This document shows positions 15,919 through 25,138 of a stretch of DNA of 64,000 nucleotides, one piece after another. This DNA comes from Ferrimonas sediminicola (lineage in GTDB: Bacteria > Pseudomonadota > Gammaproteobacteria > Enterobacterales > Shewanellaceae): NCBI RefSeq assembly GCF_005116715.1, contig NZ_SWCI01000001.1:1-64000 (forward strand), written 5' to 3'. Within the stretch, counting starts at the first letter, position 1, and each line of letters starts with the position of its first letter. The position numbers and the translations under genes were made by a program. The notes under the pieces were generated by a model. That model was given only the letters and a program-made list of their open reading frames with translations, was not told where the DNA came from and made no database searches.

Positions 15919-17718
15919 TTACAGCAGATCGGCGAAGGGCTGAACCCAGACCGACTCGCCAGCGGCAACGTTGCCCTGGCATTCTTCAATAATAATCAGG
16001 CAGTTGCCTTGAACCATCGAGCTCAGGATGCCCGAGCCCTGGGCGCCGGTGGTGGTCACCGTCAGTTGTCCCAGGCTGTTCAGCTGCATCACCCCTCGCT
16101 GGAATTCGGTGCGGCCCGGCTTGGAGCGCATCGCCTCGGCGGCGGTGGCGCGCATCATCTGCGGCTGCCAGTCGGGTTCGCCCATCATCTTGCGCAGGGC
16201 GGGTTGAACAAACTGCATAAAGGAGACCATCACCGCCACCGGATTGCCGGGCAGGCCGAACAGCAGGGTGTCCTTGATCTTGCCGAACGCCAGGGGGCGG
16301 CCGGGGCGCATGGCGATCTTCCAGAAGTCGATGTGGCCTAGGCGTTCCATTACCGGCTTGATGAAGTCGGCGTCACCCACGGAGACGCCGCCGGAGGTGA
16401 TCACCACGTCTGCCTGCTCGCTGGCGGCCTGCAGCGCCTCGGCCATCGCTTCTTCGGTGTCCTCCAGGATCCCCAGATCCACCACCTCGCAGCCCAGCTT
16501 GGCCAGCATCCCCTGGATGGTGAAGCGGTTGGAGTCGAAGATGCAGTTGGGCTTCAGCGGCTCGCCGGGCTGGCATACCTCGTCGCCGGTGGAGAACACC
16601 GCCACTTTGGGTTTGCGGTAGACCGGCAGCTCACCCAGGCCCAGGGAGGCCAGCAGCCCCAGCTCGGCGGGGCCGATGCGCTTGCCTGCGGTCAGGGCGG
16701 TGGCACCCTCGGCGATGTCCTCGCCGGCCTGGCGGATGTTCTGGCCGGTCTCGATGGCGCCCTCGAAGCGCACCTGGTCGCCCTCCTGGGTAGCCAGTTC
16801 GCGCATGATGACACTGTCCACGCCGGCGGGCAGCGGGGCGCCGGTCATGATCTTCACCGCTTCGCCAGACTGCACCTCGCCATCATAGCCGTGGCCGGCC
16901 AGCACTTCGGCGACCACGGTAAAGCTGTCGTGCTGGCCGTCATTGCGGATGGCGTAGCCATCCATGGCGGAGTTGGTGTGCTGGGGGACGTTGACCGGGG
17001 AGGCGATGTTGGCGCCCAGCACCCGGTTCTGGGCCTGCAGCAGGGGTGTGGTTTCGGTGGCGGTGACCGGCTTCACCTCGGCCAGGATGCGGGCCTGACC
17101 CTGGGCCACGGAGAGCTGTTTGCGTTCCACGTCGTCGCAGCCGCAGCTGCCCAGGGGGGCGTAGCCCACCGGCTTCCAGTCGGCGGCGAACCGCTCGATG
17201 AAGTCGGCGATGGCGTCCACGTCGTTGATGTCCAGCACCGGCAGGGCCAGATCGTCGGGCAGCCGGGTGGCGGCGTCCACGGCGATGCCGCGGATGGCCT
17301 CATCCCGGGTAAAGACGAAGGGCTTGCCCACCTCGGCCCGGTGCAGTTCCAGCTTGGGCAGGGGCAGCTTCTTGAACCCCTCCACCAGGATCATGTCCAC
17401 CCGGTCCTGGTCGATCATCCCCAGCAGCTCCTTGAGGTCGGGGTCGCCGTCGGTGACCTTCTCCGCCATCAGGGCGCGGCGGATGTGGGAGGCCACCAGC
17501 ATCTGCTCGGCGCCGGCTTTGCGCAGTTCAAAGGAATCCTTACCTGGGATGTCGACGTCGAAGTTGTGGTGAGCGTGCTTGATCACCGCCAGCTTTTTGC
17601 CGCGGCGGTTCAGTTCGGGGATCAGCTTCTTCAGCAGGGTGGTCTTTCCGGTGCCGCTGTAGGCGCAGATGCCCAGAACCGGCACCCGGCAATCCGCCAG
17701 AATTTGGTCGACATTCAT
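15919..17718 (-). CDS. moeA: MobB-MoeA fusion protein
   Basis: A 599-residue fusion. Residues 1-175 are MobB-like: a GTP-binding P-loop YSGTGKTTLLKK near residues 19-30 and an ILVEGFKKLPLPK motif. Residues from about 195 to the end are MoeA, the molybdopterin molybdenumtransferase that inserts metal into adenylylated pterin: PVNVPQHTNSAMDGYA, TGAPLP, STGDEV and TSGGVSVGDAD motifs are present. A linker GSCGCDD joins them. Fusion suggests metal insertion and nucleotide attachment are coupled. It lies between mobA (2 bp away) and moaA. With tupABC upstream, the metal may be tungsten as well as molybdenum. Confidence 0.92.
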   Translation of the reverse strand: MNVDQILADCRVPVLGICAYSGTGKTTLLKKLIPELNRRGKKLAVIKHAHHNFDVDIPGKDSFELRKAGAEQMLVASHIRRALMAEKVTDGDPDLKELLGMIDQDRVDMILVEGFKKLPLPKLELHRAEVGKPFVFTRDEAIRGIAVDAATRLPDDLALPVLDINDVDAIADFIERFAADWKPVGYAPLGSCGCDDVERKQLSVAQGQARILAEVKPVTATETTPLLQAQNRVLGANIASPVNVPQHTNSAMDGYAIRNDGQHDSFTVVAEVLAGHGYDGEVQSGEAVKIMTGAPLPAGVDSVIMRELATQEGDQVRFEGAIETGQNIRQAGEDIAEGATALTAGKRIGPAELGLLASLGLGELPVYRKPKVAVFSTGDEVCQPGEPLKPNCIFDSNRFTIQGMLAKLGCEVVDLGILEDTEEAMAEALQAASEQADVVITSGGVSVGDADFIKPVMERLGHIDFWKIAMRPGRPLAFGKIKDTLLFGLPGNPVAVMVSFMQFVQPALRKMMGEPDWQPQMMRATAAEAMRSKPGRTEFQRGVMQLNSLGQLTVTTTGAQGSGILSSMVQGNCLIIIEECQGNVAAGESVWVQPFADLL

Positions 17719-17720
17719 AG

Positions 17721-18332
17721 TTACAAATCCTTATTCGCCAGCAGCCGCTGTTCCAGCTCGTCCCGCTGCTCGGCAGTATTGATATTGGCAAAGGCCTCGG
17801 CCTGACCGGAGAAGGTTACCTTGGTCAGGCGTTTCTGGTTGTACCAAAGCAGAATTTTGCGATCCCCGTTGGCCAGAAACTCATCGATGGAGGGGCCTAA
17901 ATCCGACCTCATTAGTAGGATAACGGAGTGTTCGCGCTCATCGTCGCAGGCTACGGCGATCTGCGCATCCTCTCTCTGCAACTGATCCAGCATTTTGTGA
18001 AGCAGGTCACCGGGCAGCATGGGCACGTCGCAGGGCAGCACCAGCAGGTAGGGGGAGTCACAGTGGCGCAAGGCTGTGCGCATCCCCGCCATGGGGCCCT
18101 GGAACCCTTCCAGTTCGTCGCCAAAAACCGGATGACCCAGTTCGGCATAGGCCTGCTGGTTGCGGTTGGCGATGATTAGGGTTTGGGCGGCGTCGGGGGC
18201 AAAGCGATCCAGGACGTGGCTGATCATCGGCTTGCCTGCCACGGTCACCAGGCCCTTGTCTTCGCCTTCCATACGGCGGGCCCGGCCCCCGGCCAGTACG
18301 GCCAGGGTGATGTTGTTATTGGTAGCTGGCAC
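17721..18332 (-). CDS. mobA: Molybdenum cofactor guanylyltransferase MobA
   Basis: Transfers GMP to metal-pterin to make the bis-guanine dinucleotide form used by DMSO reductase family enzymes such as the formate dehydrogenases here. The nucleotidyltransferase motif LAGGRARRMEGEDKGL is near the N terminus, followed by GKPMISHVLDR and LPCDVPMLP. I choose GTG at 18332 because GAGGAG lies 8 nt upstream; an ATG at 18371 in the same frame would add 13 unconserved residues. The start lies inside the end of tupC, implying coupling. Length is 203 residues, within the family range. Confidence 0.9.
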   Translation of the reverse strand: MPATNNNITLAVLAGGRARRMEGEDKGLVTVAGKPMISHVLDRFAPDAAQTLIIANRNQQAYAELGHPVFGDELEGFQGPMAGMRTALRHCDSPYLLVLPCDVPMLPGDLLHKMLDQLQREDAQIAVACDDEREHSVILLMRSDLGPSIDEFLANGDRKILLWYNQKRLTKVTFSGQAEAFANINTAEQRDELEQRLLANKDL

Positions 18333-18996
18333 GGGCGTGCTCCTCGCTGACGGTATGAAAAAGGTGGCCATTATGGATCTGCCAGACGTCGCTGCACAGC
18401 TTGGTCACCTCGGTAGTTTGGTGGCTGGTGACCAGGATGCCACAGCCACGCTGCTGCAGCTGGCGCACCATGGCGGCCACCACCTCGATGGAGTGCTGGT
18501 CCAGGTTGGCGGTGGGTTCGTCCAGCATCAGGATCGCCGGGCGCACCACCCAGGCGCGGGCCAGGGCCAGGCGCTGCCGTTCGCCGCCGGAGAGCACCTG
18601 GGCGGGACGATCCACCAGGTGAGTCAGTTCGGCGGCGGCCAGCGCCTCGTCGATTCGAGCCTCCTTGTCGCTGCGGTTCATCGGCAGCAGGCTGAGGCTG
18701 TAGGCCAGGTTCTGACGGACAGTGCCGTCGAACAGGTAGGGGGTCTGGTGCAGGTAGATGATCTGGCCGGCACCCACCTTGAGCCGCCACCAGGGGCCGG
18801 GTGCGCCATCGACCCGGCGCTCACCGCCATCCGGCTTGCGCAGTCCCGCCAGGGTTTTCAGCAGGGTGGTCTTGCCGGCGCCGTTGGCACCCCGCAGCCA
18901 GACGCTTTGTCCGGCTTCGATGCTGATCTCCTCCGCTTGCAGCAGGGTGCGCCCTTCGACGGCAATCAGGGGATCGATGAGAGAGACCTTAACCAC
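18316..18996 (-). CDS. tupC: Tungstate ABC transporter ATP-binding protein
   Basis: A 226-residue ABC ATPase: Walker A GANGAGKTTLLK, Q loop YLHQTP, signature LSGGERQRLALAR, Walker B ILMLDEPTANLD and switch His in VTSHQ. It would power the TupB channel. It overlaps tupB by 8 bp and mobA follows with a 17-bp overlap. The tungstate assignment comes from the TupA-type binding protein of the operon. Confidence 0.88.
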   Translation of the reverse strand: MVKVSLIDPLIAVEGRTLLQAEEISIEAGQSVWLRGANGAGKTTLLKTLAGLRKPDGGERRVDGAPGPWWRLKVGAGQIIYLHQTPYLFDGTVRQNLAYSLSLLPMNRSDKEARIDEALAAAELTHLVDRPAQVLSGGERQRLALARAWVVRPAILMLDEPTANLDQHSIEVVAAMVRQLQQRGCGILVTSHQTTEVTKLCSDVWQIHNGHLFHTVSEEHARASYQ

Positions 18997-19696
18997 GGTG
19001 ACGATGCTCCTGTTTGCCGCGCAGTGCGCTCAGAGAGAAGTTCAGCAACAGTGCCAGCAACACCAAGACCATCCCCAGGGCGGCAGCCTGGGCAAACTCG
19101 CCCTTGCTGGTCTCCAGGGCAATGGCGGTGGGCATGTTGCGGGTCAGGTTCTGGATATTGCCCCCCACCAGCATGGAACTGCCCACCTCGGTGATGATGC
19201 GGCTGAAGGCGGCGATGATGGCCACCATCAAAGGCACCCTCAGTTCGTGGCACAGGGTCAGGAAGGCGCGCAGCTTGGACGCCCCCAGGGTGCGGGCGGT
19301 TTCCCAGGCCCGCCAGTCGCCGCCGGCGAAGGCGGCGTAGCTGGTGGAGACCAGCACCGGGGTGGCCAGCAGGATCTGACCCATCACCATGGCGTTCTGG
19401 GTGAACAGCCAGCGCAGATCCCCCATGGGCCCCTGGCGAAACAGCAGCAGATAGACCATCAGGCCGACCACCACCGTGGGGATCGCCTGCAGCGTCTGAA
19501 ACAGGGCGATCAGGGTGTGGCGTCCGGGAAAGCGGCCCTGAGCAAGCACGAAACCCGCCGAGATGGCGGGTATCAGACAGAGGCCCAGGGCTTTGGCCGA
19601 CACGGTGAAGGAGACCAGGATGATGCTCCACACCTTGTAGTCAAAGCTGAGCAGCAGGCCCACGGCCTGCTGCAGGGTATCCAGAGTACTACTCAT
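18989..19696 (-). CDS. tupB: Tungstate ABC transporter permease
   Basis: A 235-residue inner-membrane permease with about five or six helices and the ABC coupling segment (AWETARTLGASKLRAF in outline). It matches the TupB/WtpB type in length and start. It lies 5 bp downstream of tupA and overlaps tupC. Confidence 0.88.
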   Translation of the reverse strand: MSSTLDTLQQAVGLLLSFDYKVWSIILVSFTVSAKALGLCLIPAISAGFVLAQGRFPGRHTLIALFQTLQAIPTVVVGLMVYLLLFRQGPMGDLRWLFTQNAMVMGQILLATPVLVSTSYAAFAGGDWRAWETARTLGASKLRAFLTLCHELRVPLMVAIIAAFSRIITEVGSSMLVGGNIQNLTRNMPTAIALETSKGEFAQAAALGMVLVLLALLLNFSLSALRGKQEHRHRG

Positions 19697-19701
19697 TCAC
19701 T

Positions 19702-20499
19702 CTACTTTTTATAGGTCGCTTTAAACAGCGGCTGTCCCTTGATGCGGAAGTCGTCGATCATCTTCTGGCCCTTGTCACTGGTCAGCCAGTCGGAAAAGGC
19801 CTTGGCGCCGTCATGATTCAGGTCCGGGTACTTCTTGTCATTGATCAGAATCACCTGATAGGGGTTTTGCAGGGTGGCATCGCCCTCAAACAGCACCTTC
19901 AGCTTCAGCTTGTGCATGAAGGCCAGGTAGGTGCCGCGATCGGCCAGCAGGTAGCCCTGCATCTCATCGGCGGTCAGCAGGGCGGGGCCCATGCCCTGAC
20001 CGATGGCGCGGTAGCCGGCATATTCGTTGGAAACGCCGGCGGTTTTCCACAGGTTCAGCTCCTTCATGTGGGTGCCGGACTCATCGCCGCGGGACACGAA
20101 GATGGCGTTGGTGTCGTGGATCCGCTTCATGGCGTCGGCGATGCCCTTGGCGTGCTTCAGATCCGCCGGATCACTGTCCGGCCCCAGGATGATGAAGTCG
20201 TTGGCCATGATCTGGCGGGGCATACGGCCAAAGCCGTCGTTGACGAACTTGGCTTCGGCACCTGGGGCGTGGGTCATCACCACGTCCACGTCGCCGTTAC
20301 GGCCGTGACGCAGGGCCTTGCCGGTACCGGTGGCGATCACCTGGACGTGGTAGCCGCTGTCCTGTTCGAAGGTGGGCAGCAGGTAGGCCAGCAGGCCCGA
20401 GTTGTCGGTGCTGGTGGTGGTGGCCAGTTTTACATCCTTGGCCGCAAAGGCGCTAAAACTCAGGGTCAGGGCCAACAGGCCGGTGACGATGCGCTTCAT
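19702..20499 (-). CDS. tupA: Tungstate-binding periplasmic protein TupA
   Basis: A 265-residue solute-binding protein with a cleaved signal peptide (GLLALTLSFSAFA). The LATTTSTDNSG segment directly after it is the TTTS anion-binding signature of TupA proteins; GDESGTH and QGMGPAL are further conserved parts. TupA is highly selective for tungstate over molybdate in characterised cases. I choose the fifth codon of the longest frame as start because GGAG lies 7 nt upstream. It is the first gene of a six-gene operon and is preceded by a sigma-54 promoter at 20548-20563. Confidence 0.9.
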   Translation of the reverse strand: MKRIVTGLLALTLSFSAFAAKDVKLATTTSTDNSGLLAYLLPTFEQDSGYHVQVIATGTGKALRHGRNGDVDVVMTHAPGAEAKFVNDGFGRMPRQIMANDFIILGPDSDPADLKHAKGIADAMKRIHDTNAIFVSRGDESGTHMKELNLWKTAGVSNEYAGYRAIGQGMGPALLTADEMQGYLLADRGTYLAFMHKLKLKVLFEGDATLQNPYQVILINDKKYPDLNHDGAKAFSDWLTSDKGQKMIDDFRIKGQPLFKATYKK

Positions 20500-20547
20500 C
20501 TGTTTCTCCATTGTCTATTTGGGTGTGACCGGTAGTGCTTAATGAAC

Positions 20548-20563
20548 AGCAATTTGGATGCCA
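20548..20563 (-). promoter_or_regulatory. Sigma-54 promoter of tupABC-mob-moa
   Basis: On the minus strand TGGCATCCAAATTGCT matches the -24/-12 consensus TGGCAYR-N4-TTGCW. The -12 GC is about 50 bp before the tupA start codon. Confidence 0.7.
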
Positions 20564-20648
20564 ACTTGAAATCCTTGGAAAGTTTGACCTGTCTCACAGG
20601 ATTTTGCTGGTCAACTAGGTCAAAATGACACACCCTTTTAGGTGGCGC

Positions 20649-20681
20649 GGCCAAATTGGCCTAGCCTGGGACAAATTGGCT
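20649..20681. promoter_or_regulatory. Two 13-bp palindromes between tupA and the sigma-54 activator gene
   Basis: GGCCAAATTGGCC (20649-20661) and GGACAAATTGGCT (20669-20681) are 20 bp apart start to start, on the same DNA face. They fit GGNCAANWTGNCC, also found in front of the fdh genes. They lie 86-106 bp upstream of the tupA promoter, a normal enhancer distance, and just before the regulator gene, so autoregulation is possible. GGTCAA half-sites occur at 20609 and 20618. Confidence 0.6.
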
Positions 20682-20707
20682 CCATATCAATCGGACAATG
20701 CTGCGCC

Positions 20708-22084
20708 ATGAACAATGATGATGTGCTACAAACCCCTGCGCTGTCGGTTCTGATCGTCGATGACGAACCCGGAATGCGTTCTTTCCTGAAAAAAGCCCTC
20801 TCCAAGCGCTTTGCCCTGGTGGAGACGGCCGGCAGCGTGGAGGACGCCGAGCGGTTGCGCAGTCGTTGCCACTTCGACCTGCTGGTGGTGGACATCCGTC
20901 TTCCCGGCCGGGACGGCATCGAGTGGAACGAGGCGCTGGATCCGGGTAGTCGCCGCTCCGACATCATCTTCATGACCGGTTACGCCGATATGGAGACCGC
21001 CATCCGCGCCCTGCGGGCCGGGGCCGCCGACTTCATCATGAAGCCCTTTCATCTGGAGCAGATGATGCAGGCGGTGGACCGCTGCCTGGAACGCCGGCTG
21101 CTGCGCCGGGAAAACCTGCTGCTGAAGCGGGAGGTGAAGCAGAGCCAGGTAGGGGACAACACCCTGATCGGCATCAGCGACGCCATGACCCGGGTGAAGG
21201 AGGTGATCGACCGGGTGGCGCCCACCAACTCGGTGGTTCTGATCGAGGGGGAGTCCGGCACCGGTAAGGAGCTGGTGGCCCGCATGCTGCACAAGAGGTC
21301 CGGCCGCAGCGGCCCCTTCGTGCCGGTGAACTGCGGCGCCATCGCCCCGGAACTGCTGGAGAGCGAGCTGTTTGGTCATGTGGCCGGGGCCTTTACCGGC
21401 GCCCGCAGTGCCCGGGAGGGACTGTTCAGCTTTGCCAGCGGTGGCACCATCTTCCTGGATGAGATCGGCGAGATGCCGCTGCAGATGCAGACCGCCCTGC
21501 TCAGGGTGCTGGAGCAGCGCGCCATCCGGCCGGTGGGCTCCGAGAAGGAGACCCCGGTCGATGTGCGCGTGATCGCCGCCACCAACCGGGAACTGATGGA
21601 TGAGGTGAAGGAGGGGCGCTTCCGCCGCGACCTCTATTACCGCCTCAACGTCCTCAATGTGCGCATCCCGCCGCTGCGGGAGCGCCAGGATGACATCGTC
21701 GAGCTGGTGCACCATTTTACCCGGCAACTGGCATCCGAGCTGGGCCTGAAGGAGGTGAGCTGGAGCCACGAGGATCTGGAACTGATGACCCGCCATGACT
21801 GGCCGGGCAACATCCGAGAGCTGCGCAACCTGGTGGAGCGCTGCCTGCTGCTGGGCAAGCCACCGGTGGAGTACTGGCGTCAGCAGGTGACCCCGGAGAT
21901 CAGCAGTGCCGAAGCGGGGCAGCCGGGCTACCCCGACGAGATGCCCCTGAAAGAGGTGGAGCGGATGCACGTGATGCAGGTGGTGGACAGCCAGCAGGGC
22001 AACAAGTCCGCCGCCGCCCGGGTTCTGGGGGTGTCCCGCAAGACCCTGGACCGCAAGTTTAAAGAGTGGGGTCTGCAGGAGTGA
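20708..22084 (+). CDS. NtrC-family sigma-54-dependent response regulator
   Basis: A 458-residue activator. The receiver has DDEPG near the start and phospho-Asp in LLVVDIRLPG. The AAA+ domain has Walker A GESGTGKE, the sigma-54-contact loop GAFTGA intact, Walker B GGTIFLDE, and the R fingers in LYYRLNVLNVRIPPLRER (in outline). A Fis-type helix-turn-helix ends the protein (SAAARVLGVSRKTLDRKFKEWG in outline). It therefore can activate sigma-54 promoters, of which four lie nearby. No strong Shine-Dalgarno precedes the chosen ATG. The kinase gene starts within its stop codon. Confidence 0.9.
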   Translation: MNNDDVLQTPALSVLIVDDEPGMRSFLKKALSKRFALVETAGSVEDAERLRSRCHFDLLVVDIRLPGRDGIEWNEALDPGSRRSDIIFMTGYADMETAIRALRAGAADFIMKPFHLEQMMQAVDRCLERRLLRRENLLLKREVKQSQVGDNTLIGISDAMTRVKEVIDRVAPTNSVVLIEGESGTGKELVARMLHKRSGRSGPFVPVNCGAIAPELLESELFGHVAGAFTGARSAREGLFSFASGGTIFLDEIGEMPLQMQTALLRVLEQRAIRPVGSEKETPVDVRVIAATNRELMDEVKEGRFRRDLYYRLNVLNVRIPPLRERQDDIVELVHHFTRQLASELGLKEVSWSHEDLELMTRHDWPGNIRELRNLVERCLLLGKPPVEYWRQQVTPEISSAEAGQPGYPDEMPLKEVERMHVMQVVDSQQGNKSAAARVLGVSRKTLDRKFKEWGLQE

Positions 22085-24177
22085 TCTTCTCCCATTGGCG
22101 CAAACGCTTCGAAGGCGATGTGCGCCTGCTGACCAGCACGGTACGCTACCGGTTGCTGGTGCTGATGCTGCTGCCGGTGCTGCTGACCCTGGCCAGCCTG
22201 GTGTTCATCACCATCTACTGGAACGTCTCCTACACCGGCAGTCAGCTGTTTATGAAGGTGCGGGCCGACCTGGGGGTGGCCCAGGGGGTGATCCTCGAAC
22301 AGCTCCATGACCAGGAGCAGGTGATCTCCCAGGTGCAGAGCGCCTGGCAGCTGAAGAGCCTTCTCTCCGCCCAGGATTCCCACAACGTCGCCATCAACCG
22401 GCTGCTGGAGAAGAGCAGGGAGGATCTCGGCCTGGATTTCCTGCGGATGCTGACCCTTGAGCAGGTGATGAGGGAGCCCAGGCTGGCCAAGCTGATGCCG
22501 GTCGAGGGGGAGCGGGCCCGCTCCGGCATCCAGGTGCTGGGCAAGCCGGAGTTGGCGGACCTGGGGCCGGTCCTGGCCAGGCGGGCGGAGATGCCCATCC
22601 TGTCTACCCCGATGTCGGCCACCACCACCGGCGGTATGGAGAGCCGCGGCATGGTGATGCGCAGCCTGCTCAAGGTGAAGGCCACCAGCGGCGAGGTGGT
22701 GGGCTACCTGGATGGCGGGGTGCTGCTCAACCGCAACCAGACCCTGGTGGATAGCATCCGCGATCTGCTCTATGCCCCTGGCACCCTGCCCCAGGGTGCC
22801 CTGGGCACGGTCACCCTGTTCCTAGACAGCGTCCGCATCAGCACCAACGTACCCGGCAGCCGTGAAGGCGAACAGCGGGCCATCGGCTCCCTGGTGTCGG
22901 ACCAGGTGCGGATGAAGGTGCTGGACAAGGGCCAGGTGTGGATCGACCGCGCTTTCGTCTACGACGACTGGTACATCTCCGCCTACGCCCCCCTCTATGA
23001 TGTGGATGGCAAGCGCATCGGCATGCTCTACACCGGCTTCACCGAGGCGCCCTTCATCCATAACTACCTGCTCAACATCCTGGAGCTGGGCTCCATCCTG
23101 ATGGTGGTGCTCTCCCTGTCCGGGCTGGCGGTGTACAAGGGGGCCACCGGCTTGCTGCAACCCCTGGAACGAATCCACGCGGTGGTGCGCGCCATGCAGG
23201 AGGGCAAGGAGCGGCGCATCGGCAACCTGGGGCTGGACCCGGACAACGAGCTGTCCCAGCTGGGACGGCAGTTTGACCGCATGCTGGATCTGTTGCAGCA
23301 GCGCAACCGGGAGATCAAGGCGGCGGCGGAGCAACTGGAGTTCAAGGTGGAGGAGCGTACCCGCAGCCTGAAGATGCGCACTCGTGAGTTGAAGGAGAAC
23401 CTCAAGCTGCTGGAGGAGACCCGGGCCCAGATGGTGACCAACGAGAAGCTGGTGGCCCTGGGAGAGCTCACCGCCGGCATTGCCCATGAGATCAACAACC
23501 CCACCGCGGTGATCCTGGGCAACATGGAGCTGATGAAGTTCGAGCTGGGTGACCGGGCCGAAGCGGTGGAGGAGGAGATCGAGCTGGTGCTGCAACAGGT
23601 GCAGCGGATCAAGGCGATCATCCAGTCCCTGCTGCAGTATGCCCGCCCGGGCGATTTCGATGCGCCTCTGGAGCGTCAGCCCATCAACCCCATCGTCGAA
23701 GAGATGCGGGTGCTGGTGCGCCACTCCATCGAGAAGCGGGCCATCGACGTGGCCCTGGATCCCCAGGCCAGTGCCGAGGTGGTGGTCAACCGTCAACAGT
23801 TGCTTCAGGTGCTGATCAACCTGGTGATCAACGCCAGCCATGCCATGGAGGAGCGCGGCCAGATCCGGGTCAGTACCCGGGACTGGCTGGATGACCAGGG
23901 TCAGGTCAAGGGGGTGAAGATGGCGGTGTCCGACGATGGCTGTGGCATCGATCCCGAGCTGTTGCCAAGGATCTTCGACCCCTTCTTTACCACCCGCAAG
24001 ACCGGCACCGGCCTGGGGCTGGCCCTCTCCTACGGTATCATCCGCCGCTTTGGAGGCCAGATCGAGGTGGACTCCACCCCGGGCGTGGGCACCACCTTCA
24101 CCATCAGCCTGCCCAAGGAGGCGCCGTCGGAGGAGGCGGAGACCCAGTCCATCAGTCTTCGGGGCCTGCACGGCTGA
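22081..24177 (+). CDS. Sensor histidine kinase partnered with the NtrC-type regulator
   Basis: About 698 residues. An N-terminal helix (LLVLMLLPVLLTLASLVFITIYW in outline) and a second near residue 335 enclose a ~280-residue periplasmic sensor of double-Cache type (FVYDDWYISAYAPLYDVDGKRIG in outline). HAMP, a coiled coil and the H box GELTAGIAHEINNPTAV follow, then an ATPase with NLVINASHAM, DDGCGID and GTGLGLAL. The start is uncertain: GTG at 22081 overlaps the regulator stop as GTGA; GTG at 22066 or 22120 are alternatives. The ligand is unknown; formate or an electron-acceptor cue would fit the neighbourhood. Confidence 0.85.
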   Translation: MIFSHWRKRFEGDVRLLTSTVRYRLLVLMLLPVLLTLASLVFITIYWNVSYTGSQLFMKVRADLGVAQGVILEQLHDQEQVISQVQSAWQLKSLLSAQDSHNVAINRLLEKSREDLGLDFLRMLTLEQVMREPRLAKLMPVEGERARSGIQVLGKPELADLGPVLARRAEMPILSTPMSATTTGGMESRGMVMRSLLKVKATSGEVVGYLDGGVLLNRNQTLVDSIRDLLYAPGTLPQGALGTVTLFLDSVRISTNVPGSREGEQRAIGSLVSDQVRMKVLDKGQVWIDRAFVYDDWYISAYAPLYDVDGKRIGMLYTGFTEAPFIHNYLLNILELGSILMVVLSLSGLAVYKGATGLLQPLERIHAVVRAMQEGKERRIGNLGLDPDNELSQLGRQFDRMLDLLQQRNREIKAAAEQLEFKVEERTRSLKMRTRELKENLKLLEETRAQMVTNEKLVALGELTAGIAHEINNPTAVILGNMELMKFELGDRAEAVEEEIELVLQQVQRIKAIIQSLLQYARPGDFDAPLERQPINPIVEEMRVLVRHSIEKRAIDVALDPQASAEVVVNRQQLLQVLINLVINASHAMEERGQIRVSTRDWLDDQGQVKGVKMAVSDDGCGIDPELLPRIFDPFFTTRKTGTGLGLALSYGIIRRFGGQIEVDSTPGVGTTFTISLPKEAPSEEAETQSISLRGLHG

Positions 24178-24187
24178 CAGCAACAAT

Positions 24188-24214
24188 GGAAAGGGCGCCA
24201 TCTGGCGCCCTTTC
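24188..24214. terminator. Bidirectional terminator between convergent genes
   Basis: GGAAAGGGCGCCA/TGGCGCCCTTTCC, a 13-bp stem, serves the kinase gene and the convergent regulator gene at 24233. Confidence 0.75.
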
Positions 24215-24232
24215 CGTCTCTGTCTGCTCGGA

Positions 24233-25138
24233 TCAGCTTGGACTCCAGATGATCCGGCCGCAGCCGGACAGGTCATAGCCCCCCAGCCGCTGGGCGAAGG
24301 CCAGGGTATCTGGGGTCTGCATCAGCTCGAACAACTGCTGAAGCAGGTAGCGGAAGTAGACCCCCTGGGGCATCACCAGGTCGAAGGACTCCTTGCCCAG
24401 GGGCACAAACGCCAGGCCGAACTCGCCGGCGATCCCCTGACAGCCCATGCCGAACTCCGCCTCTCCCCGGGCGATCATCCCTGCCAGCTCCCGCTCACTG
24501 TAGGCGGTGTTGACCACATTGATGTCGGTGCTGGTGCGGTGCATCTTGGCCAGCCAGTTGTCGAAGTGGTGGCGGGCGCCGGCGCCCTCCTGACGGGCGA
24601 TCCAGCGGTAGCGCAGGGCCAGGGTCTCGGTCAGGTCATGGCACAGGTGCTGATGGTCGCTGCGCATCATCAGGCCGTAGTCACGGCTGCAGGCGTGCAC
24701 CATCACCCACTGCTTGAACTGCGGGTGGCGTTTGAGCAGGGCGGTGTGGCGAAGATCCCGCTCCGCCTCGTCCCCCCAGTGCATGGCGCAGACGTCGGCG
24801 TGGCCCCGGGCCAGCTGGTTCAGGCCCAGTTTGGAGCCGGTGGAGCAGTAGTTCACCAGCCCGGCGGATTCGATGCGGCGCCCCAGGCGGTTGATCACCC
24901 ACTGCAGCAGCGGGTCGTCGCTGCCAGTGATGATCAGCCGGTCGGAGAGCATGCCGAAGTGGCAGGATTCCATTACCCATCGGTCGATCATTGGTTTGGG
25001 GAACAGCCATTTGCCTGTCACCTTGGTGCCGGGTAGCTGCTGCTCATTGGCCATGGCGTACACCTTCTTCTCGTTCAGGTCGAGATACTCGGCAACCTCC
25101 TTGGCATTCATAAACAGGTTTTCACGTTCCGTCGTCAT
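24233..25138 (-). CDS. Excisionase-type HTH regulator with periplasmic-binding-like ligand domain
   Basis: A 301-residue protein. The first ~55 residues form an excisionase/MerR-like DNA-binding domain (MNAKEVAEYLDLNEKKVYAM, then GKWLFPKPMIDRWV). The remainder resembles a substrate-binding protein of the oxyanion type without signal peptide (ITGSDDPLLQW, YCSTGSKLGLNQLARGHADV, INVVNTAYSERELAGMIARGEAEFGMG in outline). Such fusions act as metabolite- or oxyanion-sensing repressors; regulators of molybdate or tungstate genes use this design. Its ATG overlaps the fdhD stop (ATGA), so it is expressed with fdhD. Sensing tungstate or molybdate is likely but inferred. Confidence 0.75.
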   Translation of the reverse strand: MTTERENLFMNAKEVAEYLDLNEKKVYAMANEQQLPGTKVTGKWLFPKPMIDRWVMESCHFGMLSDRLIITGSDDPLLQWVINRLGRRIESAGLVNYCSTGSKLGLNQLARGHADVCAMHWGDEAERDLRHTALLKRHPQFKQWVMVHACSRDYGLMMRSDHQHLCHDLTETLALRYRWIARQEGAGARHHFDNWLAKMHRTSTDINVVNTAYSERELAGMIARGEAEFGMGCQGIAGEFGLAFVPLGKESFDLVMPQGVYFRYLLQQLFELMQTPDTLAFAQRLGGYDLSGCGRIIWSPS

